Below are positions 1 to 7,618 of a stretch of DNA of 64,000 bases, piece by piece. The position numbers and the translations under genes were made by a program. Origin of the DNA: an uncultured Pelagibacteraceae bacterium (GTDB lineage Bacteria; Pseudomonadota; Alphaproteobacteria; Pelagibacterales; Pelagibacteraceae); assembly GCA_902581445.1 (NCBI GenBank), contig CACHOG010000004.1, forward strand, positions 1 through 64,000, read 5' to 3'. The notes beneath the pieces are model-generated. The model was given only the letters and a program-made list of their open reading frames with translations, did no database searches and was not told where the DNA came from. The stretch's first letter is position 1. The number at the start of each line of letters is the position of its first letter.

Positions 1-1
1 G

Positions 2-64
2 GTCAAAGAGGAATTAGCAAACAGGTTAAAAACCTTTAATATAGACAAAACAACAAAAAACTGA
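2..64 (+). CDS. C-terminal fragment of an upstream gene (partial)
   Basis: One frame is open from base 2 to a TGA at 62-64 and gives about 20 residues rich in Lys and Asn, ending in TTKN. The next ORF starts four bases later, the usual spacing in this genome, so this is probably the tail of a gene lying mainly left of the window. No family can be recognised from so short a piece, and chance is not excluded. Confidence 0.35.
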   Translation, partial: VKEELANRLKTFNIDKTTKN

Positions 65-68
65 ATTT

Positions 69-296
69 TTGCAAAAAGAAAACTCCGCTAAGCTTTGGAA
101 AATAATTCAGGAAGCTGGAGACCAACTCAAGGGAAAACTACCAGAACACCCCAATCACCCCAGTGGGAGAAATCCTTATGCTCACATAGCAATTTGTATT
201 AAATCTAAATTTAAAAAGAGCTATAAAGATATAGAAGACGAAAAATTTAATGAAGTAATTGATTATATTGAATATTTAAAACAAAATCCTGAATAA
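69..296 (+). CDS. Small conserved-looking hypothetical protein, 75 aa
   Basis: The ORF opens with TTG at 69, five bases after the stop of the preceding frame, and encodes a charged soluble protein without signal peptide or membrane segment. The C-terminal half (HIAICIKSKF, then YKDIEDEKFNEVIDYIEYL) resembles the short helical ORF6C-type domain at the C-terminus of some phage antirepressor-like proteins, where a K/R-F then SYKDI pattern recurs; this is a weak similarity from memory. The stop directly abuts the stop of the convergent amidinotransferase gene, with no spacer. Function unknown. Confidence 0.6.
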   Translation: MQKENSAKLWKIIQEAGDQLKGKLPEHPNHPSGRNPYAHIAICIKSKFKKSYKDIEDEKFNEVIDYIEYLKQNPE

Positions 297-1412
297 CTAT
301 TGTTTTGGAAAATAATCTTTAAGCTCCCCTTCTCTGTAAACATCGGCTGTACAACAGTGTAATCCCCCACCAAATGCATATGCATCTCTAAGATCTACTG
401 GAATTACTTCCATTCCAAGCTTGTCCAATTGTTCTGCTTGATAAACTTCACTTTTTTCTACACATACTGTTTTTGGGTCTAACACTAATACATTCATAGA
501 TAACCATACGGATGAATAACATAAAGGTGGAGGTGAGTTATGAGCTGGTTGTGCTGAGTCTATAATTTTCCAACCATTATCATCAAACAATTTTTTTTGA
601 TCTTTTGGAATTTTTCTTTGTGGATTATTAATTATTAAACCCTCTCTGATTGGTGTAAAGGTTGCATCGATGTGAATTGGATAAGGATCACCTGGAAAGT
701 TTACCGTATGTATTCTGTGATGCTTGAAATGTCTTCTTAACCAGTCAATACCTTTTAAGTTAGTAGTAAATCCATGCTGCACAACTAAATCTTTTCCAAA
801 TCTTAATATATCTGCAGCATCAAATAATGGTTCTTCCTCAGTAGTTACAAAAAATTTATCTTCCGTCCATTTTAATCTTTTCTGGACACCAATTTTATCT
901 GACAAATAATCTTTTCTGTAATCTGCATTGGTTAACCTTGGTTTTGGTGCAATCTCGTGTCTCATGTTTGGGTCTTCATTAAAATATTTTTGCAACAAGG
1001 GTCTGTAGTTTAAATACTCAAACCATCTACATCTATAACTCATAGTTGCCTCTAGCATTTCATTTCCAACCGTTAAAATTATATCTCGAGCTGGCATACA
1101 GCCAAACATGCTTTCTGTCTCCCAATCTGGCGTAGAAATTTTTTGGTTATGATTAATTGGAGTTGGTCTATCAACTTTAATTTCTCTTTTTTCTAATAAA
1201 GATGCAAAATTATCTAAAAGCTCGTTTGCTTTATCAACTGTATCTTTTGTTCTAGGTCCATATTGACCTTTCATATCAGAATCCTCAGGAACTTTAGCAT
1301 CTAAAGCTGGCTCAGGCACGGGGATACAACAGCCATCAGCTTTTCCAACAATCACATGTTTTAAAGGATCCCATTCATTCCAGCTATTTACAATTGTTTT
1401 AGACAAAGCCAT
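297..1412 (-). CDS. Glycine amidinotransferase-family protein
   Basis: A 371-residue member of the amidinotransferase (pentein) superfamily resembling eukaryotic L-arginine:glycine amidinotransferase (GATM). That enzyme moves the amidino group of arginine to glycine, giving guanidinoacetate and ornithine. The start SWNEWDPLKHVIVG and the end GGGLHCCTADVYREG (residues 348-362) match the family; Cys353 occupies the catalytic Cys position and the His of YPIHIDATF the catalytic His position. No signal peptide, so cytosolic. It lies three bases downstream of a DMT exporter and is probably co-transcribed with it, which could mean export of a guanidino product. The true acceptor (glycine, or another amine as in antibiotic-type amidinotransferases) cannot be told from sequence. 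Confidence 0.85.
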   Translation of the reverse strand: MALSKTIVNSWNEWDPLKHVIVGKADGCCIPVPEPALDAKVPEDSDMKGQYGPRTKDTVDKANELLDNFASLLEKREIKVDRPTPINHNQKISTPDWETESMFGCMPARDIILTVGNEMLEATMSYRCRWFEYLNYRPLLQKYFNEDPNMRHEIAPKPRLTNADYRKDYLSDKIGVQKRLKWTEDKFFVTTEEEPLFDAADILRFGKDLVVQHGFTTNLKGIDWLRRHFKHHRIHTVNFPGDPYPIHIDATFTPIREGLIINNPQRKIPKDQKKLFDDNGWKIIDSAQPAHNSPPPLCYSSVWLSMNVLVLDPKTVCVEKSEVYQAEQLDKLGMEVIPVDLRDAYAFGGGLHCCTADVYREGELKDYFPKQ

Positions 1413-1415
1413 AAA

Positions 1416-2321
1416 CTAATTTAAAGCAATAAATCTTCTGTTATGTTTAATGATTAAACTGTAATAAATAATTGCTAAAAAAATTAAAAAACCACCTATA
1501 ACAGTTGTATTAGAAGGAATCTCATTTATTCCAAGTATAGGAAGCCATACCCAAAATATTCCTCCTATTACCTCTGTCAAAGATAATAAGGTAAGCTCTG
1601 CCGCTGGTATAGCCTTTGATCCGATTGAATAAAGAATTAAACCTAAGCAAACAAGACTTCCATGAACTGCGAATAGACCTTGATTAAGGCTAGATGACAA
1701 GAAAGATGACTGAGTTTCTATTATTACAAAGGATGAAAATACTGCACAAAAAATTCCAGCAAAAGCAACTGTAGTGAATTTTGGAGTTTCTTTTCTCCAT
1801 CTTAGTGTCACTGAAAATATTGAAAACCCTAATGCTGAGATCAATCCAAATACTAAACCAAATAATGAACCTTTTTCAAAATCACCAATTGCCATTATAA
1901 AAATCCCAATAGTTGCTATTGCTATTGATATCCAAACGTTTGTTGAGATTCTCTCTTTTAAAAATAAAAATCCTAATAAAGCAGTAATAAATGGCATGGC
2001 CGACAAGCAAAGCAATGTGATTGCTGCTGTGGTATGAGTTATTGACCAAATAAAAGTGATCATTGCTGTACCAAGACCTAAACCACCAATTACGCCTGAT
2101 AAACCAATTTTTAAGTAATTTTTGTAAAAGCTGAAACCTTCCTCAAAAAATAAATACAAATTTAATAAAACAAAAATTGTAATGCCCCTAGCAAAGAGAT
2201 ACTGCCAAGGTACTAAATTAGGTTGATCCATATAACGAACAACGAGAGGGCCAAAAGACCAAAGAATTCCAGCAAATAATACAACTGGGATTGCAATACT
2301 TTCATTTTTTAATTTAAACAT
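1416..2321 (-). CDS. EamA/DMT-family transporter
   Basis: A 301-residue, very hydrophobic protein with about ten predicted membrane helices and the internal two-fold EamA repeat typical of drug/metabolite transporters (10 TMS, about 300 aa). The second half contains the usual FLKERIS-type motif after TM4. Substrate unknown. It sits directly upstream of the amidinotransferase gene with a 3-base spacer, so the pair probably form one unit; export of an amino-acid or guanidino compound is a guess from context. A second, distinct DMT protein occurs at 15349-16227. Confidence 0.85.
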   Translation of the reverse strand: MFKLKNESIAIPVVLFAGILWSFGPLVVRYMDQPNLVPWQYLFARGITIFVLLNLYLFFEEGFSFYKNYLKIGLSGVIGGLGLGTAMITFIWSITHTTAAITLLCLSAMPFITALLGFLFLKERISTNVWISIAIATIGIFIMAIGDFEKGSLFGLVFGLISALGFSIFSVTLRWRKETPKFTTVAFAGIFCAVFSSFVIIETQSSFLSSSLNQGLFAVHGSLVCLGLILYSIGSKAIPAAELTLLSLTEVIGGIFWVWLPILGINEIPSNTTVIGGFLIFLAIIYYSLIIKHNRRFIALN

Positions 2322-2397
2322 TGTGAATTTTTAATAGTAATTTAATGATACTACAATATAATTTTTTTTAGATTAAAATATCAAGTATAGTTTATTA

Positions 2398-2802
2398 ATG
2401 GATTTAGAAGTTATAAAGATTGCGGAAAATACAACAAACTACAAATACATAAAAGATTACTCTCACAAATATAAGCATAAAAACTCAATTTGTGGAGACG
2501 AAATTGAAATTACCCTTAAAATACGAGACAAAAAAATTATTGATTTTGGATATCAAACTAAATCATGCATATATTGTCAGGCATCAGCTAGTCTTCTATC
2601 GCGTGTTTCAAAAAATAAAAAAATTGATGAGGTAAATAAGTTTTTAAAAATTGTAAATGATTTATTTCAAAATGAGCATAAATCAACTCCGAAATATTGG
2701 AAATCTTTTAATTCAATTTTTAAAAAAGATAACTACAAAAGAAAAGATTGTTTATTATTACCGGTAAACGCTTTAAAGAAAATTATAAACAGATATGATT
2801 GA
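2398..2802 (+). CDS. IscU/SufU/NifU-N-like Fe-S scaffold protein
   Basis: A 134-residue protein with the three-cysteine layout of U-type iron-sulfur scaffolds: Cys32 in ICGDEIE, Cys57 in KSCIYCQASASLL and Cys118 in RKDCLLLPVNAL. These match the CGD, GCxxxxASAS and C-x(4-7)-AL positions of SufU/IscU, and Asp34 is the conserved metal-site aspartate; Cys60 is an additional cysteine. Family role: transient assembly of Fe-S clusters with a cysteine desulfurase, or zinc-dependent sulfur acceptance in the SufU branch. No desulfurase gene is present nearby. Its end overlaps the HPP membrane-protein gene by 8 bases, so the two are translationally linked. Confidence 0.75.
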   Translation: MDLEVIKIAENTTNYKYIKDYSHKYKHKNSICGDEIEITLKIRDKKIIDFGYQTKSCIYCQASASLLSRVSKNKKIDEVNKFLKIVNDLFQNEHKSTPKYWKSFNSIFKKDNYKRKDCLLLPVNALKKIINRYD

Positions 2803-3262
2803 CCAAAAATTAATAATACAATCAACTTTAGCTGGGATTTTTTCAACTATCACAATAGGTGTTCTAACAGTTTTAACATATAAGACATCATATGGAATTT
2901 TTTTGATAGCCTCCTTTGGTTCTACCATGGTTCTTCTTTATGGTTATCCTGAAAGTCCATTTGCACAACCAAAAAATATTATCTTTGGACATTTCTTAAC
3001 TGCTCTTATAGGAATTATTTTTTTAAATTTTGTTCCTTTACCAATTTTTCTTAATATCCCATTAGCTGTTGGTTTTGGAGTTATGTTAATGATCCTATTT
3101 AAAGTTACGCACCCCCCAGCAGGTGGTAATCCAATAATTGTAATTATAGGATCTGTATCATTTGACTATTTACTAACACCGGTACTTCTTGGATCAATCA
3201 TTGTGGTTATGTTTGGTGTTATAATTAATAAATTTTTATTTAAAAAGGAATACCCAAAGTAG
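2795..3262 (+). CDS. HPP-family four-helix membrane protein
   Basis: A 155-residue membrane protein with about four hydrophobic segments and the signature THPPAGGNP near residue 106 that names the HPP family. Plant chloroplast and cyanobacterial relatives have been linked to nitrite transport, but most bacterial members have no known role. It begins inside the end of the scaffold-like gene (8-base overlap), which makes co-translation likely; a link between the two functions is not established. The usual family length is 150-200 residues, so it looks complete. Confidence 0.8.
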   Translation: MIDQKLIIQSTLAGIFSTITIGVLTVLTYKTSYGIFLIASFGSTMVLLYGYPESPFAQPKNIIFGHFLTALIGIIFLNFVPLPIFLNIPLAVGFGVMLMILFKVTHPPAGGNPIIVIIGSVSFDYLLTPVLLGSIIVVMFGVIINKFLFKKEYPK

Positions 3263-3352
3263 ACATAATTTGATTGCTTGCTTATCTGTTTTTGTGGTAG
3301 GCTTTTGAATATAAATAATCATTAATGATTTAAATTTAGATTAGGAGATAAA

Positions 3353-4552
3353 ATGAAAGTATTGTGTATATTGTATGATGATCCAAAAGGAGGAATGCCA
3401 AAATCATATCCTCTTTCAGAGCTACCAAAATTAGAAAAATACCCAGATGGTATGACTCTGCCATCTCCAAAAGGTAGGGATTATAAACCTGGTCAACTAT
3501 TAGGATGTGTATCAGGTGAACTTGGTTTAAGAAAATTTTTAGAAAGTAATGGCCATGAATTGATCGTTACAAACAGTAAAGATGGTGACGGATGTGAAGC
3601 TGATAAACACATTGTTGATGCAGATATCGTTATTTCTCAACCATTTTTCCCTTACTATTTAACCAAAGAGAGAATTGCTAAAGCAAAAAATCTTAAAATG
3701 GCTATTACAGCTGGAATTGGGTCAGATCACGTAGACCTTCAAGCTGCAATGGACAATAAGATTGATGTAGTAGAAGTGACTTTTTGTAATTCTAGATCAG
3801 TTGCAGAACATATAGTAATGATGATTGTTTCAATGGTCAGAGATTACCATAATCAACACAGAATCGTTAATGAAGGTGGATGGAATATTGCCGATGCAGT
3901 ACAAAGATCATATGACGTTGAAGGTATGCACATTGGAACTGTAGCGGCTGGTAGAATTGGATTAGATGCTTTAAGAAAAATGAAACCTTTTGATGTTCAT
4001 CTTCATTATTTTGATAGACATAAATTACCTGACAGTGTTGAAAAAGAACTTAATTTAACATTTCATGAGTCAGTAGAATCAATGGTAAAAGTCTGCGATG
4101 TAGTTACAATAAATTGCCCTCTTCATCCAGAAACAGAAAATTTGTTTGATGATGCTATGATAAGTAAAATGAAAAAAGGTGCTTATATAGTTAATACTGC
4201 AAGAGGTAAGATTTGTAATAGAGATGCAATTGCAAAAGCACTTAAGAGTGGTCAATTAAGTGGATATGCAGGAGATGTTTGGTTTCCTCAACCTGCTCCA
4301 AATGATCATGTTTGGAGAACTATGCCAAACCACGGTATGACACCACATACATCTGGTACATCGTTGACTGCACAAGCAAGATATGCAGATGGTGTGAGAG
4401 AAATCCTAGAATGTTTCTTTGAAAAGAGAGAAATCCGAAATCAGTATTTAATTGTAAAAGACGGTCAACTGGCTGGTATGGGAGCTCACTCTTATAGTAA
4501 AGGATCGGCTACTAGTGGTTCTGAGGAGGCTGCAAAATATAAAAAGAAATAA
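3353..4552 (+). CDS. fdh: NAD-dependent formate dehydrogenase
   Basis: Oxidises formate to CO2 with NAD+ in the cytosol, the terminal step of one-carbon oxidation. The 399-residue protein is strikingly like the metal-free Pseudomonas sp. 101 enzyme: Asn146, Arg284, Gln313 and His332 fall at the same numbers as the known active-site residues, Asp221 (YFDRH) is the NAD-specifying acid after the Rossmann motif AAGRIGLDAL, and the tail AHSYSKGSATSGSEEAAK is the characteristic C-terminal extension. An AGGAG ribosome site lies at 3343-3347, five bases before ATG, one of the clearer Shine-Dalgarno sites here, suggesting strong translation. A small membrane ORF overlaps its 3' end. Confidence 0.97.
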   Translation: MKVLCILYDDPKGGMPKSYPLSELPKLEKYPDGMTLPSPKGRDYKPGQLLGCVSGELGLRKFLESNGHELIVTNSKDGDGCEADKHIVDADIVISQPFFPYYLTKERIAKAKNLKMAITAGIGSDHVDLQAAMDNKIDVVEVTFCNSRSVAEHIVMMIVSMVRDYHNQHRIVNEGGWNIADAVQRSYDVEGMHIGTVAAGRIGLDALRKMKPFDVHLHYFDRHKLPDSVEKELNLTFHESVESMVKVCDVVTINCPLHPETENLFDDAMISKMKKGAYIVNTARGKICNRDAIAKALKSGQLSGYAGDVWFPQPAPNDHVWRTMPNHGMTPHTSGTSLTAQARYADGVREILECFFEKREIRNQYLIVKDGQLAGMGAHSYSKGSATSGSEEAAKYKKK

Positions 4553-4721
4553 TAATTTTTTAAAGAAGTTTATAAGACCATTTATTGTAACTTATATATT
4601 TTTTAGTGTTGCAATAAGTTTTTATCCTTCTTTTGATTTTTATTCTTTAAAAGGACAACTACTCGTTATTGGTGTATCTTGTTTCAATGGTTACTTGGGT
4701 ACTGTAGTTAAAAAATTATAA
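4515..4721 (+). CDS. Small membrane protein overlapping the fdh 3' end
   Basis: A 68-codon ORF that starts inside the last codons of fdh (38-base overlap) in another frame. After a basic start it has two hydrophobic stretches (IVTYIFFSVAISF and LLVIGVSCFNGYLGTVV), consistent with a two-helix inner-membrane peptide. Because 169 of its 207 bases lie outside fdh and its stop interlocks with the stop of the convergent gene, it fits the local packing of real genes. No family recognised. The start is uncertain, since no other ATG, GTG or TTG closer to the fdh stop was evident. Confidence 0.5.
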   Translation: MVLRRLQNIKRNNNFLKKFIRPFIVTYIFFSVAISFYPSFDFYSLKGQLLVIGVSCFNGYLGTVVKKL

Positions 4722-5819
4722 AACGTAAGGCTCAGGTCTTGCATTTTCATTAAAAATACGTTCAACACCGAAAACACTTATGTCGATTGTTTGGTAAGAT
4801 CCTGTTGTAATTAATTCTGTTAATGCTCTACCAATTCCTGGGGCTTGCATCAAGCCTCTGCCCGTAAAACCACTAGCCATATAAACATTATCATATTTAG
4901 GATGTTTTCCCACCACTGCGTTATTATCTAATTTATTACAATCATAAAAACCTGCCCATCCTCCTGTAAGTTTTAACTCTTCAAATATTGGAACTCTTTT
5001 TGCAAGAGCTGGCCACACAAGTTCTTCAAAATCATTCCAAGCAGGTTCTAAATCCTTTGAGTCAAAAGTTGAAATAGGTGAACCAGCTAAATATTCTTTA
5101 CCTTCTGGTCTCCAATAAACACCTGTTGTCAAATCGCCTGTCAAAGGCATTTCAGGAATATGTTTGGGGCATTTAACTCTAAAAACAGTGTGCTTTTGAG
5201 GTACAACGGGAATGTCATCTAAAAGCTCTTTTGTCCAGCATCCTGCAGCTGATATAATTGTTTTAGCATTTAATTCACCTAAATTTTTTATTTCTCCTTT
5301 AATAAATTCGGCTCCAAGTTCCATTGCTTTTCCTTTTAATGCTCCATGAAACATGAAAGGATCAATCCATCCTTCTGTTCTATTATCAGTGTAAGTAGCA
5401 GTTTCTATGCCTTCAGGGTTTATATAAGGAAATACCTTTTTTAACTCAGATCCTTTAATATTTTTAGTTCCAGCCTCACAAGCTTTGTGGTTTTCAAGAG
5501 CTTTATATTGTTCCTCTGCATGCTCAGGTCCAAACATCAATAAGTAGCCATTTGGGACCATGCTAGCAGTAGGTTTTGGATTTTTTTCTGTTTTAAGCAA
5601 TTCCGGAATTTGGTTTAAAAATTCCCTAGCAAACTTTCCTAGCAATATATTCTCTTTTTGAAAAAACTGCCTTCTAAAACCCCCGAGCGACAAAGGAAAC
5701 GATGCTTTTTTATATGTTGGATCTCTTTCAATTACTTTAACTTTTCTTCCCTCTTTAGATAAAAAATACGCTGTAGCAGCACCAATTATACCGCCACCAA
5801 CTATAACAACATCATCCAT
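4716..5819 (-). CDS. FAD-dependent oxidoreductase, DAO family
   Basis: A 367-residue flavoenzyme with an N-terminal FAD-binding motif (VVIVGGGIIGAATAYFLS) and a C-terminal GFTGRGLMQAPGIGRALTELI segment typical of the D-amino-acid oxidase/glycine oxidase/sarcosine oxidase superfamily. Such enzymes demethylate or deaminate small N-methyl or amino compounds. Placement next to formate dehydrogenase and near the glycine cleavage operon makes a role in methylated-glycine or amino-acid oxidation attractive, but the substrate cannot be assigned. It begins one base from the end of tspO and is probably co-transcribed with it. Confidence 0.85.
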   Translation of the reverse strand: MDDVVIVGGGIIGAATAYFLSKEGRKVKVIERDPTYKKASFPLSLGGFRRQFFQKENILLGKFAREFLNQIPELLKTEKNPKPTASMVPNGYLLMFGPEHAEEQYKALENHKACEAGTKNIKGSELKKVFPYINPEGIETATYTDNRTEGWIDPFMFHGALKGKAMELGAEFIKGEIKNLGELNAKTIISAAGCWTKELLDDIPVVPQKHTVFRVKCPKHIPEMPLTGDLTTGVYWRPEGKEYLAGSPISTFDSKDLEPAWNDFEELVWPALAKRVPIFEELKLTGGWAGFYDCNKLDNNAVVGKHPKYDNVYMASGFTGRGLMQAPGIGRALTELITTGSYQTIDISVFGVERIFNENARPEPYVL

Positions 5820-5820
5820 A

Positions 5821-6288
5821 TTAATTTAATATATATAAACTAGTATTAAGAGTTAGTGCATAAATGCACCAAAGTAAATATGGAATCATTAATATAAAAC
5901 TTAAATTACTAATTTTTTTAAACTTAATCATTAAAATGATAATAAAACCTATTATTATTATAAGGTTGATTAGTGCGGCAAAAATATTATGAAAAACAAA
6001 AAATACAATACTCCAAGTTGTATTAAAAAATAAATGCATCAAATAAATATAAATTATATTTAAATCTTTATAATTTTTATGCCACGCGGACCAAATTGCT
6101 ATTGTCATAAATAAATATAATGTTGTCCAAACAGGAGCGAATACCCAATCAGGAGGATTAAAACCTGACTTATTTAAGGAAGAATACCAGGGTTCTTTCG
6201 ATGTAATTGTCGCTATACTCCCAATAAATGAAGCAGAAAACGTGACAAATCCGAAAATTAAAAAAGATAAAAATTTATTTTTAAACAT
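5821..6288 (-). CDS. tspO: TspO/MBR family tryptophan-rich sensory protein
   Basis: A 155-residue five-helix membrane protein with the family signature: a PPDWVFAPVWTTLYLFM segment around residue 45, and aromatic-rich helices. TspO proteins bind porphyrins and related tetrapyrroles and in Rhodobacter modulate pigment-gene expression in response to oxygen; the bacterial function is still debated. The gene is divergent from the short-chain dehydrogenase gene, with only 23 bases between the start codons. In a proteorhodopsin-bearing organism a photo-oxidative or tetrapyrrole role is plausible but unproven. Confidence 0.9.
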   Translation of the reverse strand: MFKNKFLSFLIFGFVTFSASFIGSIATITSKEPWYSSLNKSGFNPPDWVFAPVWTTLYLFMTIAIWSAWHKNYKDLNIIYIYLMHLFFNTTWSIVFFVFHNIFAALINLIIIIGFIIILMIKFKKISNLSFILMIPYLLWCIYALTLNTSLYILN

Positions 6289-6311
6289 AATGATATATAT
6301 ATCATTTCATC
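6289..6311. promoter_or_regulatory. Palindromic divergent promoter between tspO and the SDR gene
   Basis: The whole divergent spacer is 23 bases. Bases 6289-6306 form a perfect 18-base palindrome centred on alternating TATATA. Read on the minus strand, a TATATA lies 5 bases before the tspO ATG; read on the plus strand, a TATATA ends 10 bases before the SDR ATG. This suggests one symmetric -10 region serving both directions, or an operator covering both. Promoter activity is inferred only. Confidence 0.5.
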
Positions 6312-7070
6312 ATGAGCAATAAAGTAATTTGGATTACAGGTGCTAGTACAGGCATTGGAAAAGCAATAGCAATAAAATTTTCTAAAAATGGTTGGAATGT
6401 TGCTATTTCTGCTAGACGACTTGAATTACTTGAGGAAATATCAAAGCAAAATCAAAATGTTTTTTCATTTCCTTTAGACGTAACAAATAAAGGTGATTGC
6501 CAAAAGGTATTTGATGAAATTAAAAACAAACTAGGAAAAATTGATTTATGTGTTTTTTCAACTGGAACGTGGGATCCAAAAAAGGAAAAAGAAATTGATG
6601 TTGAACAAATTGAAAATGTAATGAAAGTAAATTTTTTTGGCACATTAAACTCTATCAAATCTGTAGAAAAATATTTTAAAGATTTAGGGAAAGGTCACAT
6701 CTCAATTGTTTCATCAATAGCTGGTTATAGAGGTTTGCCAAATTCCACTGGTTACGGCCCATCCAAATCTGCATTAAATAACTTAGCTGAAAGTTTATTT
6801 TTTGATTTTAAAAGATTTGGAGTAAGAGTTTCATTAATATCTCCAGGTTTTATTAAAACACCTATGACTGATAAAAATGATTTCAAAATGCCTTTTCTAA
6901 AAACAACTGAATATGCTGCGGATAAAATTTATGATGGCCTAGTAAATTCAAACGTATTTGAAATTCATTTTCCAAAACAATTAACTTTAATTTTAAAATT
7001 TCTTAAAATATTACCAAACTGGTTATATCTTAAATTATTAGGTAAGCTTACAAAATATCAAAAACGTTAG
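6312..7070 (+). CDS. Short-chain dehydrogenase/reductase
   Basis: A classical 252-residue SDR: nucleotide motif TGASTGIGKA at residues 9-18, catalytic Ser134/Ser135, and the YGPSK motif with Tyr148 and Lys152. These enzymes perform NAD(P)(H)-dependent alcohol/ketone redox chemistry; the substrate is not evident. The C-terminal part is longer and more hydrophobic than usual (LKFLKILPNWLYLKLLG), which may favour a lipid-like substrate or membrane contact. It converges on the DUF3833-CFA-DUF1365-flavoprotein group, and similar SDR genes accompany that group in other proteobacteria (from memory). Its TAG interlocks with the stop of the DUF3833 gene. Confidence 0.9.
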   Translation: MSNKVIWITGASTGIGKAIAIKFSKNGWNVAISARRLELLEEISKQNQNVFSFPLDVTNKGDCQKVFDEIKNKLGKIDLCVFSTGTWDPKKEKEIDVEQIENVMKVNFFGTLNSIKSVEKYFKDLGKGHISIVSSIAGYRGLPNSTGYGPSKSALNNLAESLFFDFKRFGVRVSLISPGFIKTPMTDKNDFKMPFLKTTEYAADKIYDGLVNSNVFEIHFPKQLTLILKFLKILPNWLYLKLLGKLTKYQKR

Positions 7071-7615
7071 TCTTTAACAAACATAACGGTTAGTTCAGCG
7101 ACTTTTATACCAAACTTTGTCATTGTAGCTCTATTAATCGCAACTCTATCGTCTTGTTTAAATATCCAATCGTCAAAAGTAATTTTGATTTCTCTACCTT
7201 TAACAGGAACTAGAAGAACATATTCAAATTTAAATGCTGGACCATAGGAATATCCTTTTGCTTTTCCAACAACATCACTTGCTGTTCCTTCATAATTATG
7301 ATCATCAATTTTATTTATTTTCCACTGTCGTGTTTGAACTTCTCCATCAGTCCAATTGAACTTTTCGTCTAAAATAAGTTGGTTACCATCCCATTTCCCA
7401 ACCAAATCAGCAGAAAATTGACGTGTTACTTTGCCTGATCTATTCTGAAGAATGCCCCATGCTTTAACATTTCCTGTCAAATAATCTTCAATTATAAGTC
7501 TAGGTTTTTGGTCTTTGAAATCTTCAGGTTTCATTGCACTATTTCCAGAGCAACTTGTAATAAATACAAAAAAAATTAGCAATAAAAAATTATTATATAA
7601 ATTAATTTTTCTCAT
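7067..7615 (-). CDS. DUF3833-family lipoprotein
   Basis: A 182-residue exported protein. The N-terminus has a hydrophobic stretch ending in FITSCSGN, a typical lipobox, so it is probably a lipoprotein. The rest (PEDFKDQKPRLIIEDYLTG, then KVTRQFSADLVGKWDGNQLIL) matches the DUF3833 family, a lipocalin-like beta fold of unknown function that commonly accompanies cyclopropane-synthase-like and DUF1365 genes. It is last in the minus-strand run 7067-10804, three bases after the methyltransferase gene, so it is likely part of the same transcript. Confidence 0.85.
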   Translation of the reverse strand: MRKINLYNNFLLLIFFVFITSCSGNSAMKPEDFKDQKPRLIIEDYLTGNVKAWGILQNRSGKVTRQFSADLVGKWDGNQLILDEKFNWTDGEVQTRQWKINKIDDHNYEGTASDVVGKAKGYSYGPAFKFEYVLLVPVKGREIKITFDDWIFKQDDRVAINRATMTKFGIKVAELTVMFVKD

Positions 7616-7618
7616 AAA

